A DNA stretch of 64,000 nucleotides, taken from positions 1,550,001 through 1,614,000 of the forward strand of contig NZ_JBEWCD010000001.1 in the NCBI RefSeq assembly GCF_040530035.1, written 5' to 3'. Positions within the stretch are counted from its first letter, which is position 1. Each line of letters opens with the position of its first letter. Positions 62,459 through 64,000 of this stretch are shown one piece after another. Position numbers and translations under genes: made by a program. Source of the stretch: Roseibium sp. HPY-6 (GTDB taxonomy: Bacteria; Pseudomonadota; Alphaproteobacteria; Rhizobiales; Stappiaceae). The notes under the pieces are model-generated. The model worked only from the letters and a program-made list of their open reading frames with translations, made no database searches and was not told the DNA's origin.

Positions 62459-63712
62459 ATGCGACGCGTGAAAGACATTATTCAAAGCCGGATGTCCCGC
62501 CGGTCCCTCCTGGCGGGAACCGCCGCCACTGCAATTGTCGCGGCGACTGGTGCGGTAACGCCGGCCTTCGCCGACGAAGTCAACACCACGGGGCTCGCCG
62601 TTACCGACGACACTGTTCAGGTCGGTATTCTTCATTCGGTCACGGGCACCATGGCGATCTCCGAGACCGGGTCCGTGCAGGCTGAAAAGCTGGCCATCGA
62701 ACAGATCAACGCCATGGGCGGCGTTCTTGGCCGGAAGATCGAATACATCCAGGAAGACGGCGCCTCCGACTGGCCGACTTTCGCGGAAAAGGCCAAAAAG
62801 CTCCTCGTGAACGACAAGGTCGCTGCCGTCTTCGGATGCTGGACGTCAGCCTCCCGCAAAGCGGTTCTGCCGGTGTTCGAACAGTATAACGGCATGCTCT
62901 ACTATCCGACCTTCTACGAGGGGCTAGAGCAGTCGCCGAACGTGATCTACACGGGCCAGGAAGCGACGCAGCAGATCATTGCCGGGATCGACTGGGTTGC
63001 TGAGGAAAAGGGTGCGAAAAGTTTCTACCTGCTCGGATCCGACTACATCTGGCCGCGCACGTCCAACAAGATCGCCCGCAAGCACATTGAGAAACTTGGC
63101 CACAAGGTTGTCGGCGAGGAGTACTATCCGCTCGGCCATACCCAATTCAACTCGGTCATCAACAAGATCAAGCTGAAGAAGCCGGACGTTATCTACGCCA
63201 TCGTCGTGGGCGGTTCGAACGTTGCTTTTTACAAGCAGCTCAAGGCTGCCGGCATCGACATGACCAAGGAAAAACCGCTTCTGCTGACGATTTCGGTGAC
63301 CGAAGACGAAATCCGCGGCATTGGTGGTGAAAACATCGAGGGCGCTTACGCCGCGATGAAATACTTCCAGTCTCTGGAAAACGAAAACAACATCGAATTC
63401 GTGAAAGCATTCAAGGAGATGTGGGGCGATGATGTCGTCATTGGCGACGTTACCCAGGCCGCTTATCTCGGTCCATGGCTCTGGAAGGCCGCGGTCGAAA
63501 AGGCGGGCAGCTTCGACATCGACAAGGTGCGCCTCGCATCACCGGGCATTGAACTGACCACGGCGCCTGAAGGCTATGTACGCATTCACGAAAACCACCA
63601 CCTGTGGTCCAAGACGCGCATCGGTCTGGCAAAGCCCGACGGTCAGTATGAACTGATCTATGAAACCGCGGAGCTGATGGAGCCGGATCCGTTCCCGGAA
63701 GGCTACCAGTAA
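62459..63712 (+). CDS. urtA: Urea ABC transporter substrate-binding protein UrtA
   Basis: A 417-residue periplasmic binding protein of the HAAT family with a Tat signal (SRRSLLAGTAATAIVAATG). Diagnostic UrtA segments include VGILHSVTGTMAISE, VFGCWTSASRKAVLPVFE and YYPTFYEG. The start is ATG 62459; ATG 62492, nearer the RR pair, is an alternative. It binds urea or short-chain amides such as those made from purine breakdown. urtB follows. The neighbouring NCS1-fused kinase is its probable regulator. Confidence 0.95.
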   Translation: MRRVKDIIQSRMSRRSLLAGTAATAIVAATGAVTPAFADEVNTTGLAVTDDTVQVGILHSVTGTMAISETGSVQAEKLAIEQINAMGGVLGRKIEYIQEDGASDWPTFAEKAKKLLVNDKVAAVFGCWTSASRKAVLPVFEQYNGMLYYPTFYEGLEQSPNVIYTGQEATQQIIAGIDWVAEEKGAKSFYLLGSDYIWPRTSNKIARKHIEKLGHKVVGEEYYPLGHTQFNSVINKIKLKKPDVIYAIVVGGSNVAFYKQLKAAGIDMTKEKPLLLTISVTEDEIRGIGGENIEGAYAAMKYFQSLENENNIEFVKAFKEMWGDDVVIGDVTQAAYLGPWLWKAAVEKAGSFDIDKVRLASPGIELTTAPEGYVRIHENHHLWSKTRIGLAKPDGQYELIYETAELMEPDPFPEGYQ

Positions 63713-63743
63713 GCGGCGTTCCCTCTCTCCCCTGGGACGGAAA

Positions 63744-63809
63744 CGCCCGCCCGATTGACGGGCGACCCGGCAAGGCACTGCGCGCGAGCAGCCCGTGCGG
63801 TGCCTTGCC
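63744..63809 (+). repeat. Two hairpins between urtA and urtB
   Basis: CGCCCG (63744-63749) with CGGGCG (63759-63764), then GGCAAGGCAC (63769-63778) with its exact complement at 63800-63809. Such structures after binding-protein genes often stabilise the upstream mRNA and reduce expression of the permease genes. Confidence 0.55.
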
Positions 63810-63885
63810 CAACCTTCGCACTTGCCATTCCCACAGCAGGGGCACCTTGCCTTCGCATCGCCCCAAAGCCTGGAGACCGCGCGCC

Positions 63886-64000
63886 ATGTTCGCCGACTAC
63901 ACCTGGACGGAACTCGGGTCCATCTTTGCCATGCAGGGTTTTGCCGGACTGATCCTTTTTTCCGTTTTCGTTCTGATGGCCCTGGGCCTTGCAATCATTT
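63886..64000 (+). CDS. urtB: Urea ABC transporter permease UrtB, cut by window end
   Basis: The first 38 codons of a membrane protein: ATG 63886 with GGAG upstream, then MQGFAGLILFSVFVLMALG, which matches the first helix of UrtB/LivH-type permeases. The frame is open to the last base. The gene continues outside the window, presumably followed by urtCDE. Confidence 0.8.
   Translation, partial: MFADYTWTELGSIFAMQGFAGLILFSVFVLMALGLAII

Overview
The window is a chromosomal segment of an alphaproteobacterium, most likely a marine heterotroph of the Stappiaceae/Rhodobacterales type (Labrenzia/Roseibium-like). This rests on gene content and order: a Paracoccus-like sox cluster with soxSR divergent from soxVW, FCD-type GntR regulators, AcoR-like control of an acetoin-dehydrogenase-like operon, urtAB with Sec/Tat signals, and RTX exoproteins. 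No rRNA, tRNA, CRISPR array or intact mobile element was seen. The only mobile trace is a decayed IS3-type transposase end near 41.2-41.4 kb.

Layout. 0-6.5 kb: two tandem paralogous CEMIP/G8-type beta-helix exoproteins; the first is cut by the window edge and ends in RTX repeats. 6.6-15.9 kb: an accessory metabolic region with two closely related LysR regulators. Each is divergent from oxidoreductase or hydratase genes (SDR, luciferase-like monooxygenase, CmcJ/NvfI-like oxygenase, enoyl-CoA hydratase). AlkB, an esterase and a 2OG-Fe(II) oxygenase lie between and beside them. 16.0-19.8 kb: a Kef-type K+/H+ antiporter with its flavodoxin-like partner, and a quinone-oxidoreductase-like MDR. 20.1-33.1 kb: a long operon for a TPP-dependent 2-oxoacid/acetoin dehydrogenase-like complex whose E2 is split into a free lipoyl protein and a lipoyl-less acyltransferase. 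It also encodes its own lipoate ligase, a Tat-linked GMC dehydrogenase pair, a butanediol-type dehydrogenase, a periplasmic VOC protein, a HupE/UreJ-like membrane protein and E3. The AcoR-like regulator that follows lacks a GAFTGA loop. 33.7-41.1 kb: a GntR-controlled glycine-betaine-type ABC importer followed by GYD, amidohydrolase and COG0523 GTPase genes.

41.7-57.4 kb is a sulfur-oxidation island: soxGH-like hydrolases (+), soxVWXYZA-BCDEF and a DUF302 gene (-), then soxSR and two YeeE/YedE sulfur transporters (+). A 6-8-6 inverted repeat (ATATTC-N8-GAATWT) recurs at five promoters here and is the best candidate for the SoxR operator. Sulfur compounds would be imported or handled by YeeE, loaded on SoxYZ by SoxXA, hydrolysed by SoxB and oxidised by SoxCD. 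SoxV/W/S would supply periplasmic reductant. An intrinsic terminator directly after soxA splits the minus-strand cluster.

57.7-64.0 kb: a response regulator and a 1137-residue hybrid histidine kinase fused to an NCS1-like transporter domain. They are divergent from urtA and the start of urtB (urea/short-amide ABC uptake), which suggests a transporter-type sensor controlling nitrogen-compound uptake.

Start codons were chosen by ribosome-binding sites, family N-termini and overlaps. Functions rest on motif recognition, not on database searches.
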